From the NCBI GenBank assembly GCA_003963245.1, contig RXJX01000007.1, positions 62,001 to 126,000 on the forward strand: a DNA stretch of 64,000 bases. Direction: 5' to 3'. The notes under the pieces are model-generated. The model had not been told where the DNA came from, ran no database searches, and was given only the letters and a program-made list of their open reading frames with translations. Below, one piece after another: positions 1-9,414 of the stretch. The position numbers and the translations under genes are program-made. The stretch is from Neisseriaceae bacterium. GTDB lineage: Bacteria > Pseudomonadota > Gammaproteobacteria > Burkholderiales > UBA11063. Each line of letters begins with the position of its first letter. The first letter of the stretch is position 1.

Positions 1-1
1 T

Positions 2-271
2 AACTGGTGGCATGGTTTTGGTAATCAGGGGTGCTTTCCATCTGGACATTCAACATATACTGCATTTTGCTGTTTTTGGCTATACATCTTACAACCACGC
101 TATAAAATCCTTTGGCTGATATTATTGGTAATAATGCCCTTAGGATTAATTGCCTTAGATTATCACTATTTGGGCGATTGTTTTGCCGGGGTCGCATTAG
201 GTTTGAGCTGTGGGATGGGAAGCGTGATTGTTTGGGCTAAGATTGAAGCAAGATTCTTAGCTAAAAAGTAG
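2..271 (+). CDS. PAP2-family phosphatase, C-terminal part (5' end outside window)
   Basis: An open frame runs from the left edge to a TAG at 269-271 and encodes 89 residues without a start, so this is the 3' end of a longer gene. It contains CFPSGHSTYTAF, the second conserved motif of type 2 phosphatidic acid phosphatases, and then DYHYLGDCFAGVALG, which fits the third motif (here Y/H-x-x-x-D with the usual catalytic His replaced or shifted). Hydrophobic stretches on either side fit the last membrane helices of this family. Such enzymes dephosphorylate lipid phosphates such as undecaprenyl pyrophosphate or phosphatidate at the inner membrane. The substrate cannot be told from this fragment. 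Confidence 0.75.
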   Translation, partial: NWWHGFGNQGCFPSGHSTYTAFCCFWLYILQPRYKILWLILLVIMPLGLIALDYHYLGDCFAGVALGLSCGMGSVIVWAKIEARFLAKK

Positions 272-351
272 TTGTTTGGACTGTTTTTAAAATTAGCTAC
301 TATTAGGCGTTTAATTCATTAATGCGCTGCAACATAGGATACTTATTTTCA

Positions 352-360
352 TGATATAAT
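352..360 (+). promoter_or_regulatory. Candidate extended -10 promoter for fumarase
   Basis: TGATATAAT at 352-360 is a perfect TATAAT with an upstream TG. There is no clear -35. It lies 36 bases before the chosen fumarase start. A small palindrome, GGTTAATAACC (365-375), follows at about the expected transcription start and could be an operator; that is inference. Confidence 0.4.
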
Positions 361-395
361 AAAAGGTTAATAACCTGTTTTTGAGGGATCAGCAT

Positions 396-1907
396 ATGAC
401 CACTTATATCCAGCAGCAAGATTTTATTCAATCGGTTGCTGATAGTCTTCAGTATATTTCATATTATCATCCATTAGATTTTATTCAAGCTATGGCAAAG
501 GCTTATGAACACGAAGAGTCTCCTGCAGCTAAAGATGCAATTGCGCAAATTTTAGTTAATTCTCGAATGAGTGCTGAGGGCAAACGTCCCATTTGCCAAG
601 ATACGGGTATTGTTTGTGCCTTTGTGAAAGTTGGAATGGATGTTCAATTTACTAATGCAACTATGTCAATTCAGCAAATGATTGATGAAGGTGTGCGTTT
701 AGCCTACAATTTACCAGAAAACAAATTACGTGCTTCAGTTTTGGCGGATCCGGCATTCAGCCGCAAAAATACAAAAGATAATGCGCCTGCAGTAGTGCAT
801 TTTGATCTTGTACCGGGTAATACAGTTGAAATTGAGATCGCTGCTAAAGGTGGTGGTTCAGAAAATAAAGCTAAATTTGCGATGTTAAACCCTTCTGATT
901 CAATTGTTGACTGGGTGCTAAAAACTGTGCCAACAATGGGTGCTGGCTGGTGTCCACCGGGAATGTTAGGAATTGGAATTGGTGGTACGGCTGAAAAAGC
1001 GATGTTACTTGCGAAGAAATCACTTATGGCACCAGTTGATATGGCAGAATTGATTGCTCGTGGTCCACAAAATCAGATTGAAGAATTAAGAATCGAACTA
1101 TATAATAAAGTTAATGCATTAGGGGTTGGTGCTCAAGGTCTTGGTGGTCTAACGACTGTTTTGGACGTTAAGATTTTGGATTATCCTACGCATGCAGCAA
1201 GCAAGCCGATTGCGCTGATTCCAAATTGTGCCGCAACTCGCCACATTCATTTTACTTTAGATGGTAGTGGTGCAGCCGTGTTTAACCCACCAAAGCTTAC
1301 TGATTATCCACAAATAGCATTGGGCGGTGCTCAATCTCGTCGAGTAAATATCAATAATATTACAAAAGCAGAGACTGCCACTTGGAAAACTGGTGAAACC
1401 TTACTTTTATCCGGAAAAATTCTAACTGGTCGTGACGCTGCGCATAAGCGAATTACTGAAATGTTGAATAATGGAGAGTCGTTACCAGTTGATTTTAATG
1501 GACGCTTTATTTATTACGTAGGACCTGTTGATCCTGTTCGTGATGAGGCAGTAGGTCCGGCTGGTCCAACAACTTCGACGCGAATGGATAAATTTACACC
1601 GCAGATGCTAGAACAAACTGGTCTAGTTGGTATGATTGGTAAGTCCGAGCGTGGGCAAATTGCCATTGATGCGATTAAAGATCATCAAGCTGTTTATTTG
1701 ATTGCCGTTGGCGGTGCTGCTTATTTGGTTTCTAAAGCAATTAAGTCTGCTAAAGTTGTTGCTTTTGCTGATCTTGGTATGGAAGCAGTATATGAGTTTG
1801 AAGTTGAAGATATGCCGGTAACGGTAGCAGTTGATGCTGAAGGTAATTCAATCCATCAGTCTGCACCATTGATCTGGGCACAAAAGATCGCGGCAAAAAA
1901 TAACTAA
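396..1907 (+). CDS. fumA: Fumarate hydratase, class I (Fe-S)
   Basis: Iron-sulfur class I fumarase that interconverts fumarate and malate in the TCA cycle. At 503 residues both the alpha and beta domains are in one chain, as in FumA/FumB-type enzymes. The three candidate cluster cysteines are visible in QDTGIVCAF, PNCAATRH and GWCPPGMLGIGIGGT. The beta domain follows from about residue 320 (LSGKILTGRDAAHKR, then GPTTSTRMDKFTP). The ATG at 396 was chosen because TGAGGGA at 382-388 is a well-spaced ribosome binding site; the TTG at 381 lies on that site. accD follows after 14 bases, so the two may be co-transcribed. The exact Fum paralogue name is uncertain. Confidence 0.93.
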   Translation: MTTYIQQQDFIQSVADSLQYISYYHPLDFIQAMAKAYEHEESPAAKDAIAQILVNSRMSAEGKRPICQDTGIVCAFVKVGMDVQFTNATMSIQQMIDEGVRLAYNLPENKLRASVLADPAFSRKNTKDNAPAVVHFDLVPGNTVEIEIAAKGGGSENKAKFAMLNPSDSIVDWVLKTVPTMGAGWCPPGMLGIGIGGTAEKAMLLAKKSLMAPVDMAELIARGPQNQIEELRIELYNKVNALGVGAQGLGGLTTVLDVKILDYPTHAASKPIALIPNCAATRHIHFTLDGSGAAVFNPPKLTDYPQIALGGAQSRRVNINNITKAETATWKTGETLLLSGKILTGRDAAHKRITEMLNNGESLPVDFNGRFIYYVGPVDPVRDEAVGPAGPTTSTRMDKFTPQMLEQTGLVGMIGKSERGQIAIDAIKDHQAVYLIAVGGAAYLVSKAIKSAKVVAFADLGMEAVYEFEVEDMPVTVAVDAEGNSIHQSAPLIWAQKIAAKNN

Positions 1908-1921
1908 GTTGAGGGAAAATT

Positions 1922-2782
1922 ATGAGTTGGTTAAGTAAACTTTTACCACCCAAGGTGAACGTCGAAAGTGGTGATAAGGCTAATGTACCAGAAGGGTTAT
2001 GGCATAAGTGCGAGGGTTGTAATGAAATTTTATATTACACTGATTTAGAAAAAAACTTTCAGGTTTGTCCTAAATGTAATTATCATCATTATATGAGTGC
2101 TCGCAAACGCTTGGAAATGTTGTTAGATAATGATGGGCGAGTAGAAATTGGTGCGGAAGTTTGCCCTGTTGATATTCTTAAATTTAAAGACAGTAAAAAA
2201 TACGCAGATAGACTAGAGGATAGTCAAAATAAAATTGGTGAAAGCGATGCCCTTGTGGTGATGCAGGGCACAATGAATAAACAAATGGTTGTTATCGCAG
2301 CGTTTGAATTTAAGTTTATTGGTGGCTCAATGGGGTCAGTAGTTGGTGAACGTTTTGCACGCGGCGTTATGGCTGCAGCGGAAAATAACTGTCCGTTCAT
2401 CTGTGTAGCAACTTCAGGTGGCGCACGCATGATGGAAGGTGTTAATTCCTTGATGCAAATGACAAAAACTTCTGCAGTATTACATTTATTGAGTGCTAAA
2501 AAATTACCTTTTATTTCGGTGCTGACTGATCCAACCATGGGGGGCGTATCAGCTAGCTTTGCCTTTTTAGGCGACGTTGTAGTTGCTGAACCAGGTGCAT
2601 CAATCGGTTTTGCTGGTAAGCGTGTAATTGAACAAACTGTACGAGAGAAGCTACCAGAAGGATTTCAAACTGCAGAATTTTTACTGGAAAAGGGCGCTAT
2701 TGATATGGTAGTTACCCGCCAGAATTTAAAATATGAATTAGCTAGAATGATTGCGTTATTGATGAATCGTGAAGTTGCATAG
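1922..2782 (+). CDS. accD: Acetyl-CoA carboxylase carboxyltransferase subunit beta
   Basis: AccD joins AccA to transfer CO2 from carboxybiotin to acetyl-CoA, giving malonyl-CoA for fatty acid synthesis. The 286-residue length is usual. The N-terminal four-cysteine zinc finger is seen as [12 protein letters not shown] and VCPKCNYHH (about residues 30-56). The carboxyltransferase core has [24 protein letters not shown] and [12 protein letters not shown], the glycine-rich loops typical of the family. A GAGGGAAAAT ribosome site precedes the ATG. It sits 14 bases after fumarase and 5 bases before mtnN, so it is probably part of one transcript. Confidence 0.96.
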   Translation: MSWLSKLLPPKVNVESGDKANVPEGLWHKCEGCNEILYYTDLEKNFQVCPKCNYHHYMSARKRLEMLLDNDGRVEIGAEVCPVDILKFKDSKKYADRLEDSQNKIGESDALVVMQGTMNKQMVVIAAFEFKFIGGSMGSVVGERFARGVMAAAENNCPFICVATSGGARMMEGVNSLMQMTKTSAVLHLLSAKKLPFISVLTDPTMGGVSASFAFLGDVVVAEPGASIGFAGKRVIEQTVREKLPEGFQTAEFLLEKGAIDMVVTRQNLKYELARMIALLMNREVA

Positions 2783-2787
2783 CTGCT

Positions 2788-3489
2788 GTGAAATTAGCGA
2801 TTATTTGTGCCATGGATGAAGAGCTTAGTCAGATAGACGGCGAGCTTGGCTGGAGCCCGATTCGCAGTATTAATTTGGCTGGAAATACGTACAATGAATA
2901 TGTATACGCCGGACATAGCGTGATAAGCGTAAAATGTGGTATTGGCAAAGTAAATGCAGCAATTGCGACTCAAGCATTACTAAATAATTTTGCTACTGAT
3001 TACGTGATTAATGTTGGGATAGCTGGAAATTTAAGCCAAGAATTAAAGTTTGGCGATGTAGTGATTGCTAATGACTTGGTTGAACATGATTTTGATATGA
3101 GCTCATTTGGAGTTCCGCTTGGACAAATAGTTGGAGTTAATACTTTTTCATTTGTTGCAGATAGCTGGCTCAAAGAGCTGTTAACTAGAAGAATACAACT
3201 TGAATCAAATCAGGTTGTTTGTGGACGAATTGTTAGCGGCGATCAGTTCATTGATGATGCAGGCAAGGCAGCATTTTTACGTAGTGAATTTAATGCTTTG
3301 GCGTGTGAAATGGAAGGTGCGGCAATTGCGCATGTGTGTTATGCCAATAAGATTCCGTTTGCAGTAATTCGTTCGTTATCGGATATGGCAGGTCAGGATG
3401 GTGATGCATTTCATTCATTTACTGAGTTAAAGGAAATGGCAGCAAAAAGAGCTGCATTAGTGGTTAAAAATTTATTGAGGGAAATATAA
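2788..3489 (+). CDS. mtnN: 5'-methylthioadenosine/S-adenosylhomocysteine nucleosidase
   Basis: Hydrolyses methylthioadenosine and S-adenosylhomocysteine to adenine and the thioribose or ribosyl-homocysteine, clearing by-products of methylation and polyamine synthesis. The 233 residues show KLAIICAMDEEL at the N terminus, GIGKVNAAIATQ, NVGIAGNL, and the substrate-binding ACEMEGAAIAHVC; SLSDMAG near the C terminus carries the expected catalytic Asp. It starts with GTG five bases after accD, with no strong ribosome site of its own, so translational coupling to accD is likely. Confidence 0.94.
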   Translation: MKLAIICAMDEELSQIDGELGWSPIRSINLAGNTYNEYVYAGHSVISVKCGIGKVNAAIATQALLNNFATDYVINVGIAGNLSQELKFGDVVIANDLVEHDFDMSSFGVPLGQIVGVNTFSFVADSWLKELLTRRIQLESNQVVCGRIVSGDQFIDDAGKAAFLRSEFNALACEMEGAAIAHVCYANKIPFAVIRSLSDMAGQDGDAFHSFTELKEMAAKRAALVVKNLLREI

Positions 3490-3490
3490 A

Positions 3491-4612
3491 ATGTTGAAAG
3501 TAGGATTTATTGGTTGGCGTGGTATGGTTGGTTCTGTATTAATGGAACGGATGCGCGAAGAAAATGACTTTGTAGCGATAGAGCCATATTTTTTCTCGAC
3601 CTCGGCTGCTGGTGGTGCTGCGCCACAAGTTGGCAAAGATGCTGGCGTACTATTAGATGCATATGACATCAATAAATTAGCTACTCTTGACTGTATTGTA
3701 ACTACTCAAGGAAGTGATTATACTCATGCTGTGTTGGACAAATTGCGTCAAGCTGGCTGGAATGGCTACTGGTTAGATGCGAGTTCTTCATTACGGATGA
3801 CTCCAGATGCGTTAATTGTCCTAGATCCGATCAATAACGCGAATATTGAACAAGCTTTAGCAGATGGAATTAAAAATTACGTTGGCGGTAATTGTACCGT
3901 TAGTTTAATGTTACTTGCTCTAGATGGTTTGTTTAAGGCTGATGCAATTGAATGGATTTCATCAATGACTTATCAGGCTGCATCAGGTGCTGGCGCAAAT
4001 AATATTCGTGAGCTATTACAGCAATCAGGTGTAATTTATAATGCGGTTAAAGATATTTTAGCTGATAAAAATACGACTATTTTGGATATTGATCGTCGTG
4101 TATCTCAAGAATTACGTTCTGAACATTTTCCTAAACAATACTTTGGTGCGGCACTTGCAGGTAGCGTGATTCCGTGGATTGATGCGGGCATGGAAAATGG
4201 TCAGACTAAAGAGGAATGGAAAGGTTCGGTTGAAACCAACAAGATTTTAGGTTTTGCGCCGGATACGATTAAAGTAGATGGTACCTGTGTTCGGGTTGGT
4301 GCTCTTAGAAGCCATTCTCAGGCACTTACAATTAAATTAAAACGCAAAGATTTAAGTTTAGAGCAAATTGCAGAATTAATCACTAATGCGAATGAGTGGG
4401 TAAAATTGGTACCAAATTCAAAACCGGAGACATTGGCGGAGCTAACTCCAGCAGCAATAAGTGGTAGTTTAACCATTGCAGTTGGTCGTCTGAAACGTTT
4501 GAAATTTGGTGATGATTTCATTAGCTTATTTACCGTTGGGGATCAATTATTGTGGGGGGCTGCAGAGCCTATTCGTCGAATGTTAAATATTCTTGTAAAA
4601 CGCTATGCGTAA
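3491..4612 (+). CDS. asd: Aspartate-semialdehyde dehydrogenase
   Basis: Reduces aspartyl phosphate to aspartate semialdehyde, the branch point to lysine/diaminopimelate, threonine and methionine. The 373-residue length fits the proteobacterial long form. Seen in the sequence: nucleotide-binding GFIGWRGMVGSVLMERM at the N terminus, active-site Cys in GGNCTVSLML (about residue 135), and QAASGAGANNIREL. It starts one base after the mtnN stop, with GAGGGAAAT overlapping the end of mtnN as ribosome site. The last 8 bases overlap fimV. dapB, a later enzyme of the same pathway, lies at 54 kb. Confidence 0.96.
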   Translation: MLKVGFIGWRGMVGSVLMERMREENDFVAIEPYFFSTSAAGGAAPQVGKDAGVLLDAYDINKLATLDCIVTTQGSDYTHAVLDKLRQAGWNGYWLDASSSLRMTPDALIVLDPINNANIEQALADGIKNYVGGNCTVSLMLLALDGLFKADAIEWISSMTYQAASGAGANNIRELLQQSGVIYNAVKDILADKNTTILDIDRRVSQELRSEHFPKQYFGAALAGSVIPWIDAGMENGQTKEEWKGSVETNKILGFAPDTIKVDGTCVRVGALRSHSQALTIKLKRKDLSLEQIAELITNANEWVKLVPNSKPETLAELTPAAISGSLTIAVGRLKRLKFGDDFISLFTVGDQLLWGAAEPIRRMLNILVKRYA

Positions 4613-6869
4613 AATACTAGTTGCATTGGCTGGTAGTTTACTTATGGCTACCAGTTATGCCGATTTAGGCGCTATAACCGTAAGTTCATTTCTAAATCAA
4701 CGGTTAAATGCAACTATTCCAATTACTAGTTTTGGAAGCAAGATTGATTATAATAACTTTGCTGTAGATTTGGCAGGTAAAGATAAATTTCAGGAAGCTG
4801 GGATTAAATTTAACCCCGAATTAGCTAGTCTTAATTTTACAGTTGTTAAGACTAATAGTGGCAATGTTGTTAAGATATCCTCTTCACGTCCAATCAAATC
4901 TCCTGTGTTAAGCTTTGTGTTGCACTATCAGGTAAATAATAATGATTTTTATCGTCAGTATACTGTTTTACTTGATCCATTGGAATATTCGGCGGATAAT
5001 TCTGGAGTACTTAACTCTGTTCCAAATAAAAATGACCGGGTAATAATAGCCCGAAATGATAATGCTTCGTATCGCTCCGCAATTAGACCAATTCCTTTGA
5101 CAAAAGCTAAGACTTCTGCGAAAGCCCAAGTCGCAACACCAGTTGTTTCGTATGCTGCTGATTTTAATAATAGCTATGTCCAGCAACATTTGAAACAGTT
5201 TAATCAAAGCTCTTTTAGTTATACTACAGTTAAAGATGACACTATCTATAATGTTGCCAAATTTGAGCAGGCATTATATCCTAAAGCTGATTTAAGTATT
5301 GATCAGATTATAATAGCTTTGGGAATGGAAAATTATCGTGATTTACATCCGATAAATTATCTTTATGAATCTGGTGTAGAAATATTTTTGCCAGAAGCCA
5401 AAGATGTTGCTATGATTTCCAGTGACGCTGCTGATGACTACTTGTTAAATACTCAATTAACTAACCAACAAAAGATTGCATTATTGACCCAGATAGCAGC
5501 CAAGTTTGATCCTAATTTAGAGATTGACTCGCCGAATCTTTTCAGCGATGTTAATCCTCTTTTACAAAACAGAGCTAGACAAGAATCTGCTTTAGCTCAA
5601 ATGAAGCAAAAATTCGCCGTCGTTGAGCAAGCTCCTAAATCTGATAATTCGATTTTGGATACATTGCTTGATTATAAATATTATATTTTGGGTCTGTTCT
5701 TGGGGATTGGATTAATTTTTGTTTTCCGCGCGCGTGCAAAAAAATCTCGGCAAATGGCAGATAATATAATCCCATTGCAATTCTCTAATCCTAAATACAT
5801 TGACCCAGTTGATGAAGCTAATATTGCTTCATTGGATGATAGTCATTTTATGGTAGATAGTGCTGCTTTGGCACACTCTCAAGTAGCAGAAGCACCAGTG
5901 GTAAACCCAGTTGATGTACCTTATGAAGCTCCGGTGACAGAAAAACAAGCTGATTTCGATTTAGCGCCAGCTGCTGTAACTCCTGAGCCATCTGCTGCGG
6001 TATCTCAAGAAGCATCTTCTGTTGTTGATGATGAATTAATTAATACTCTCGAGCAAATTTTGACATTTGATAGTGGGCGTGATGATATTAAGCTTAAGTT
6101 GCTTGAATTATATTTATCTGCCAAACAAAAGGTGAAGGCAAATGCAATTTATGAAAATCTGAATAGTAGCTTAGCTTCTGATGATCCGCTGCGTAAAGGA
6201 TTGACTGATGTTTGCACTCGCTATAGCTATACTCCTTCAGAGGATATACCTGATTCAGCTAGCGCTCAACCAACGCCTATAGTTGCGTCAGAGATCAGTA
6301 GCGCTATTGATGAAGTAAATGAACAACAAGAAATTGCATCACCTATTGAATTAGAACATGTGGCATCACCTGAATCTGCTGTTATTAATAATGATGAGGC
6401 TGATATTAATCGCCATATGGATTATAATGCAGCTAAACCTCATATAGATAATTCTTTTGTTACTGATGAACCATTATTTGAGCAAGATATTAACCGAACC
6501 TTAGATTTTAGTAGCACTGCTTTAGAGTCAGCACCGATAGAAAGCGTAGCTGAGCAAATTGACTTTGCTGCTGAGCGAGTTATGGATTTTGGTAGTATAG
6601 AATCGTTTACACCTAAAATAGAGGAAGATGTTACATCTAACTTTGAGCATATTTTATCTAATGGTGATGAATTTGTTCCTCCTGATCCTCTTGAACCTAG
6701 TGATATTGAATATGAGGAAAAGTTGAATTTATCGCGGATGTATTATCATATTGATGAACATCAGAAAGCTCGTGAATTACTATTGGAAATGAAGCAGAAT
6801 TCTGCTTTACCTGATAAATTTAAAACTCAAGTGGATCAATTATTGGCGGACCTAGGCTTAGATGGTTAG
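4605..6869 (+). CDS. fimV: FimV/HubP-family polar membrane protein
   Basis: FimV proteins are inner-membrane hubs that bind peptidoglycan and organise type IV pili or T2SS assembly at the pole. The sequence shows a signal peptide (residues 1-19, ending SYA), an N-terminal FimV-type domain (DLGAITVSSFLNQRLNATI), a LysM-like region near 205-270, one transmembrane helix near 356-373 (YYILGLFLGIGLIFVF), a long acidic low-complexity cytoplasmic part, and a C-terminal FimV/TPR cap (LNLSRMYYHIDEHQKARELL). It lies between asd and truA, the usual place for fimV in gamma- and betaproteobacteria. It overlaps both neighbours by 8 bases. At 754 residues it is on the short side for the family. Confidence 0.88.
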   Translation: MRKILVALAGSLLMATSYADLGAITVSSFLNQRLNATIPITSFGSKIDYNNFAVDLAGKDKFQEAGIKFNPELASLNFTVVKTNSGNVVKISSSRPIKSPVLSFVLHYQVNNNDFYRQYTVLLDPLEYSADNSGVLNSVPNKNDRVIIARNDNASYRSAIRPIPLTKAKTSAKAQVATPVVSYAADFNNSYVQQHLKQFNQSSFSYTTVKDDTIYNVAKFEQALYPKADLSIDQIIIALGMENYRDLHPINYLYESGVEIFLPEAKDVAMISSDAADDYLLNTQLTNQQKIALLTQIAAKFDPNLEIDSPNLFSDVNPLLQNRARQESALAQMKQKFAVVEQAPKSDNSILDTLLDYKYYILGLFLGIGLIFVFRARAKKSRQMADNIIPLQFSNPKYIDPVDEANIASLDDSHFMVDSAALAHSQVAEAPVVNPVDVPYEAPVTEKQADFDLAPAAVTPEPSAAVSQEASSVVDDELINTLEQILTFDSGRDDIKLKLLELYLSAKQKVKANAIYENLNSSLASDDPLRKGLTDVCTRYSYTPSEDIPDSASAQPTPIVASEISSAIDEVNEQQEIASPIELEHVASPESAVINNDEADINRHMDYNAAKPHIDNSFVTDEPLFEQDINRTLDFSSTALESAPIESVAEQIDFAAERVMDFGSIESFTPKIEEDVTSNFEHILSNGDEFVPPDPLEPSDIEYEEKLNLSRMYYHIDEHQKARELLLEMKQNSALPDKFKTQVDQLLADLGLDG

Positions 6870-7647
6870 ATATGCGCTGTTAATTGAATACAACGGCAGT
6901 AATTTTAATGGCTGGCAGACTCAGCATGGTGTTCCTACCGTTCAGTCATCGTTAGAAGCAGCATTAAGTGATTTTGCGGATGAAGACATTTCTACAATTA
7001 CTGCTGGACGTACTGACAGCGGTGTTCATGCGCTTGGACAGGTGGTTCATTTTGATACTAATGCCAAGCGTAAGCTCCATGGTTGGGTGACTGCCGTTAA
7101 TTCCAAATTACCACACGAGATCAGGGTTAAGCAGGCTGCTATAGTAGATGAGAAATTTGATGCTAGATTTTCAGCAAGAAAAAGAGAGTACCATTACTAT
7201 TTATCAATGCGAAGCACTCATTCTGCGCTGTTAAATAAGTTAGTTGGTCATTATCCTCATGGTTTGGATGTTGAGTTGATGCAGCAAGCCGCATCTTCGC
7301 TAGTCGGGGTGCATGATTTTAGTTCCTTTCGTGCATCAGATTGTCAGGCACGCAATGCGGTTCGCACAATTTACAAAGCACAGTTACATAGAAATGGCGA
7401 TATGCTACGTTTTGAGTTTACCGCCAATGCTTTTTTATATCATATGGTACGCAATCTGGTTGGTGCATTGATTTATGTCGGTAATAAACGTATCAACATA
7501 GCACAATTTAATGATCTCTTAAATCAGCATGATCGTAAACTTGCGCCACCAACATTTATGCCTGATGGGCTTTATTTGGTGAATGTTGAGTATTCAGATA
7601 ATATTTTTCCCGAACATAAATTTGATTCGTGGCTATATAATCTTTAA
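6862..7647 (+). CDS. truA: tRNA pseudouridine(38-40) synthase
   Basis: TruA converts uridines 38-40 in the anticodon stem-loop of many tRNAs to pseudouridine. The 261 residues carry AGRTDSGVHALGQVVHF with the catalytic Asp at residue 52, and further family blocks HDFSSFRAS and FLYHMVRNLVGALI. The start overlaps the end of fimV by 8 bases. Confidence 0.96.
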   Translation: MVRYALLIEYNGSNFNGWQTQHGVPTVQSSLEAALSDFADEDISTITAGRTDSGVHALGQVVHFDTNAKRKLHGWVTAVNSKLPHEIRVKQAAIVDEKFDARFSARKREYHYYLSMRSTHSALLNKLVGHYPHGLDVELMQQAASSLVGVHDFSSFRASDCQARNAVRTIYKAQLHRNGDMLRFEFTANAFLYHMVRNLVGALIYVGNKRINIAQFNDLLNQHDRKLAPPTFMPDGLYLVNVEYSDNIFPEHKFDSWLYNL

Positions 7648-7659
7648 TAAGGAATAGCG

Positions 7660-7962
7660 ATGTTTTTTAAACGACATATATTTTTCTGTACTAATAAAAA
7701 AGCTGATGGTAAAGGTTGCGGTTATATTAGTGGTGAAGATGGTTTTAATTTTGCCAAAATGTATTTGCAGTCGCTTGATCAATGGGGTGAAGGCAAATAC
7801 CGTGCCAGTAAATCAGGCTGTCTTGGGCGTTGTGCATTAGGACCTGTTTGTGTGATTTATCCTGAGGGCATTTGGTATAGCTATGTTGATGATAATGATG
7901 TACAGGAAATCATTGATACTACCGTAATAAAAGGCGAAGTTGTAACTAGATTGCTAATCTAG
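7660..7962 (+). CDS. (2Fe-2S) ferredoxin-like protein, thioredoxin fold
   Basis: A 100-residue protein resembling the thioredoxin-like 2Fe-2S ferredoxins. Cysteines at about 10, 20, 54 and 58 (FFCTNKKADGKGCGY, SGCLGRCALGPVCVIYP) give the scattered four-Cys pattern of that family, with a fifth Cys at about 64. The end GIWYSYVDDNDVQEIIDTTV also matches the family. A role in electron transfer is inferred from the fold only. TAAGGAATAG precedes the ATG, 12 bases after truA. Confidence 0.8.
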   Translation: MFFKRHIFFCTNKKADGKGCGYISGEDGFNFAKMYLQSLDQWGEGKYRASKSGCLGRCALGPVCVIYPEGIWYSYVDDNDVQEIIDTTVIKGEVVTRLLI

Positions 7963-8009
7963 TTAATTTAACTTTTTAAAAATGCTAACCTGATTAATAA
8001 GAGAAAAAC

Positions 8010-9083
8010 ATGAAAACTAAAATAGCCATAGCTTGCCAAGGAGGCGGTAGCCAAACTGCATTTACTGCTGGTGTGTTAAAAGCTTTTTTTGAGCATAAAG
8101 TTCAAGAAAAGTATGATATTGTGAGCTTGAGTGGAACTTCTGGTGGTGGAATCTGTGCTTTTTTTGCGTGGTTAGCTCTACATCTTGGACATGAGCATTG
8201 TGAGGATTTAATTGAATTTTGGGAAGACAATAGCGCTAAAACCACTAAAGAGCAATTTATCAATCGTTTAATGATTGCTTGGATTAATGCTGTAAATAAA
8301 GGTTTTATACCAGCAGTTAATCGTAGCCCTGCGTCAGAATTTTCTAAAGTTATGGCTAAAATAGCAACAGCTGGGCTAAGGCCCGAATTTAGCGATCTCA
8401 AAGCTCTTTTAACTACCCATGCTGATTTTAATAAAATGGAAGAGTTTAAAGGTAAAGCTCCGGTATTGGTGCTTGGCGCATGTAATATTTTAAGTGGGCG
8501 CTTAACTAAATTTTCATCTTATCGAGAAGTTATTCAGCCAGAACATTTAATGGCATCAGCCTGTATTCCTAACCTCTTTCCCGCTGTTGAAATTGGTAAG
8601 GATGCTTATTGGGATGGTTTATTTTCCGATAACCCACCTATAGATGCATTGCTTAAAGCACCAATTATTGGACCATTTACACCTGATGAAATTTGGGTGA
8701 TAAAAATTAATCCAACTACAACGGATCACACTCCAACAGAAATTTCAGATATTCATGATAGACGCAATCAATTAGAGGGAAATGTTTCATTGTTCCAAAA
8801 TCTTGGACAAATCGAGTTTTTAAATTTTTTATTTGAATTAGGCGCATATAATGAATCCCATTTGATTTCCCGCGGTATTACGCACCAAATAAAAATTCCA
8901 AAATGTTTCCCAGATGATCCAGATCAGCCATATCATATTCCAATGATTGAGATGTCTCCTGAAATACAAAAATCTATGAATTTTGCTAGTAAGCTTGATC
9001 GGGATCCTGCACACATTAAATTATTGATTGATGATGGTTATAAGCAGGGTATTAAGTTTCTTAAAGATATTGGTATGATTTAA
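8010..9083 (+). CDS. Patatin-like phospholipase
   Basis: Predicted lipid acyl hydrolase with a Ser-Asp dyad. The sequence shows the oxyanion-hole glycine run ACQGGGSQTAFTAGVL, the nucleophile elbow GTSGG (Ser44), and DGLFSDNPP with the dyad Asp near residue 207. There is no signal peptide, so it is cytoplasmic or exported by another route. At 357 residues it is longer than a bare patatin domain, and the C-terminal 120 residues were not assigned. The substrate is unknown. It is followed by a strong bidirectional hairpin. Confidence 0.88.
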   Translation: MKTKIAIACQGGGSQTAFTAGVLKAFFEHKVQEKYDIVSLSGTSGGGICAFFAWLALHLGHEHCEDLIEFWEDNSAKTTKEQFINRLMIAWINAVNKGFIPAVNRSPASEFSKVMAKIATAGLRPEFSDLKALLTTHADFNKMEEFKGKAPVLVLGACNILSGRLTKFSSYREVIQPEHLMASACIPNLFPAVEIGKDAYWDGLFSDNPPIDALLKAPIIGPFTPDEIWVIKINPTTTDHTPTEISDIHDRRNQLEGNVSLFQNLGQIEFLNFLFELGAYNESHLISRGITHQIKIPKCFPDDPDQPYHIPMIEMSPEIQKSMNFASKLDRDPAHIKLLIDDGYKQGIKFLKDIGMI

Positions 9084-9097
9084 AAGTATCTATTTCG

Positions 9098-9140
9098 ACA
9101 AAAATAAATAATCATCTATTAGATGGTTATTTATTTTTGT
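9098..9140. terminator. Bidirectional hairpin terminator
   Basis: Two 20-base arms (9098-9117 and 9121-9140) pair with one G-T wobble around a three-base loop, with A-rich and T-rich outer ends. It lies between the convergent patatin and Pmp3-like genes, can act on both strands, and includes the stop codon of the minus-strand gene. Confidence 0.75.
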
Positions 9141-9330
9141 TAATGGCATTGATTAGTCGGTCATTTTCTTGTTTTCTGTTGTAATCAGAAATTACAAAAA
9201 AAGCCCAGATAGTAGCAGGTAGCCAGCCAATTACCGTAATTTGCAAAATTAAGCATAAGATTCCTTGGATAACTTTGCCCATTGTGAAAAAAGTAAGCCA
9301 TGGGATGAATAGCGCCAATAAATATCTCAT
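9127..9330 (-). CDS. Small membrane protein, YqaE/Pmp3 family
   Basis: A 67-residue protein with two hydrophobic segments (about 3-18 and 22-47) separated by a short turn, ending in a charged tail (SDYNRKQENDRL). The second segment, with GWLPATIWAFFVI, resembles the GxxPGIIHAxxVI motif of Pmp3/YqaE stress-related membrane peptides. Known members influence membrane potential or salt tolerance; the role here is unknown. Single gene, with the hairpin terminator at its 3' end. Confidence 0.7.
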   Translation of the reverse strand: MRYLLALFIPWLTFFTMGKVIQGILCLILQITVIGWLPATIWAFFVISDYNRKQENDRLINAINKNK

Positions 9331-9414
9331 TTTTGTTCCTAAGAGTAATTTATTGCAATTATAGCATATTAAACTTGGCTAATAAGCAAATTTTGGACAA
9401 TAGTAAACCTCAAG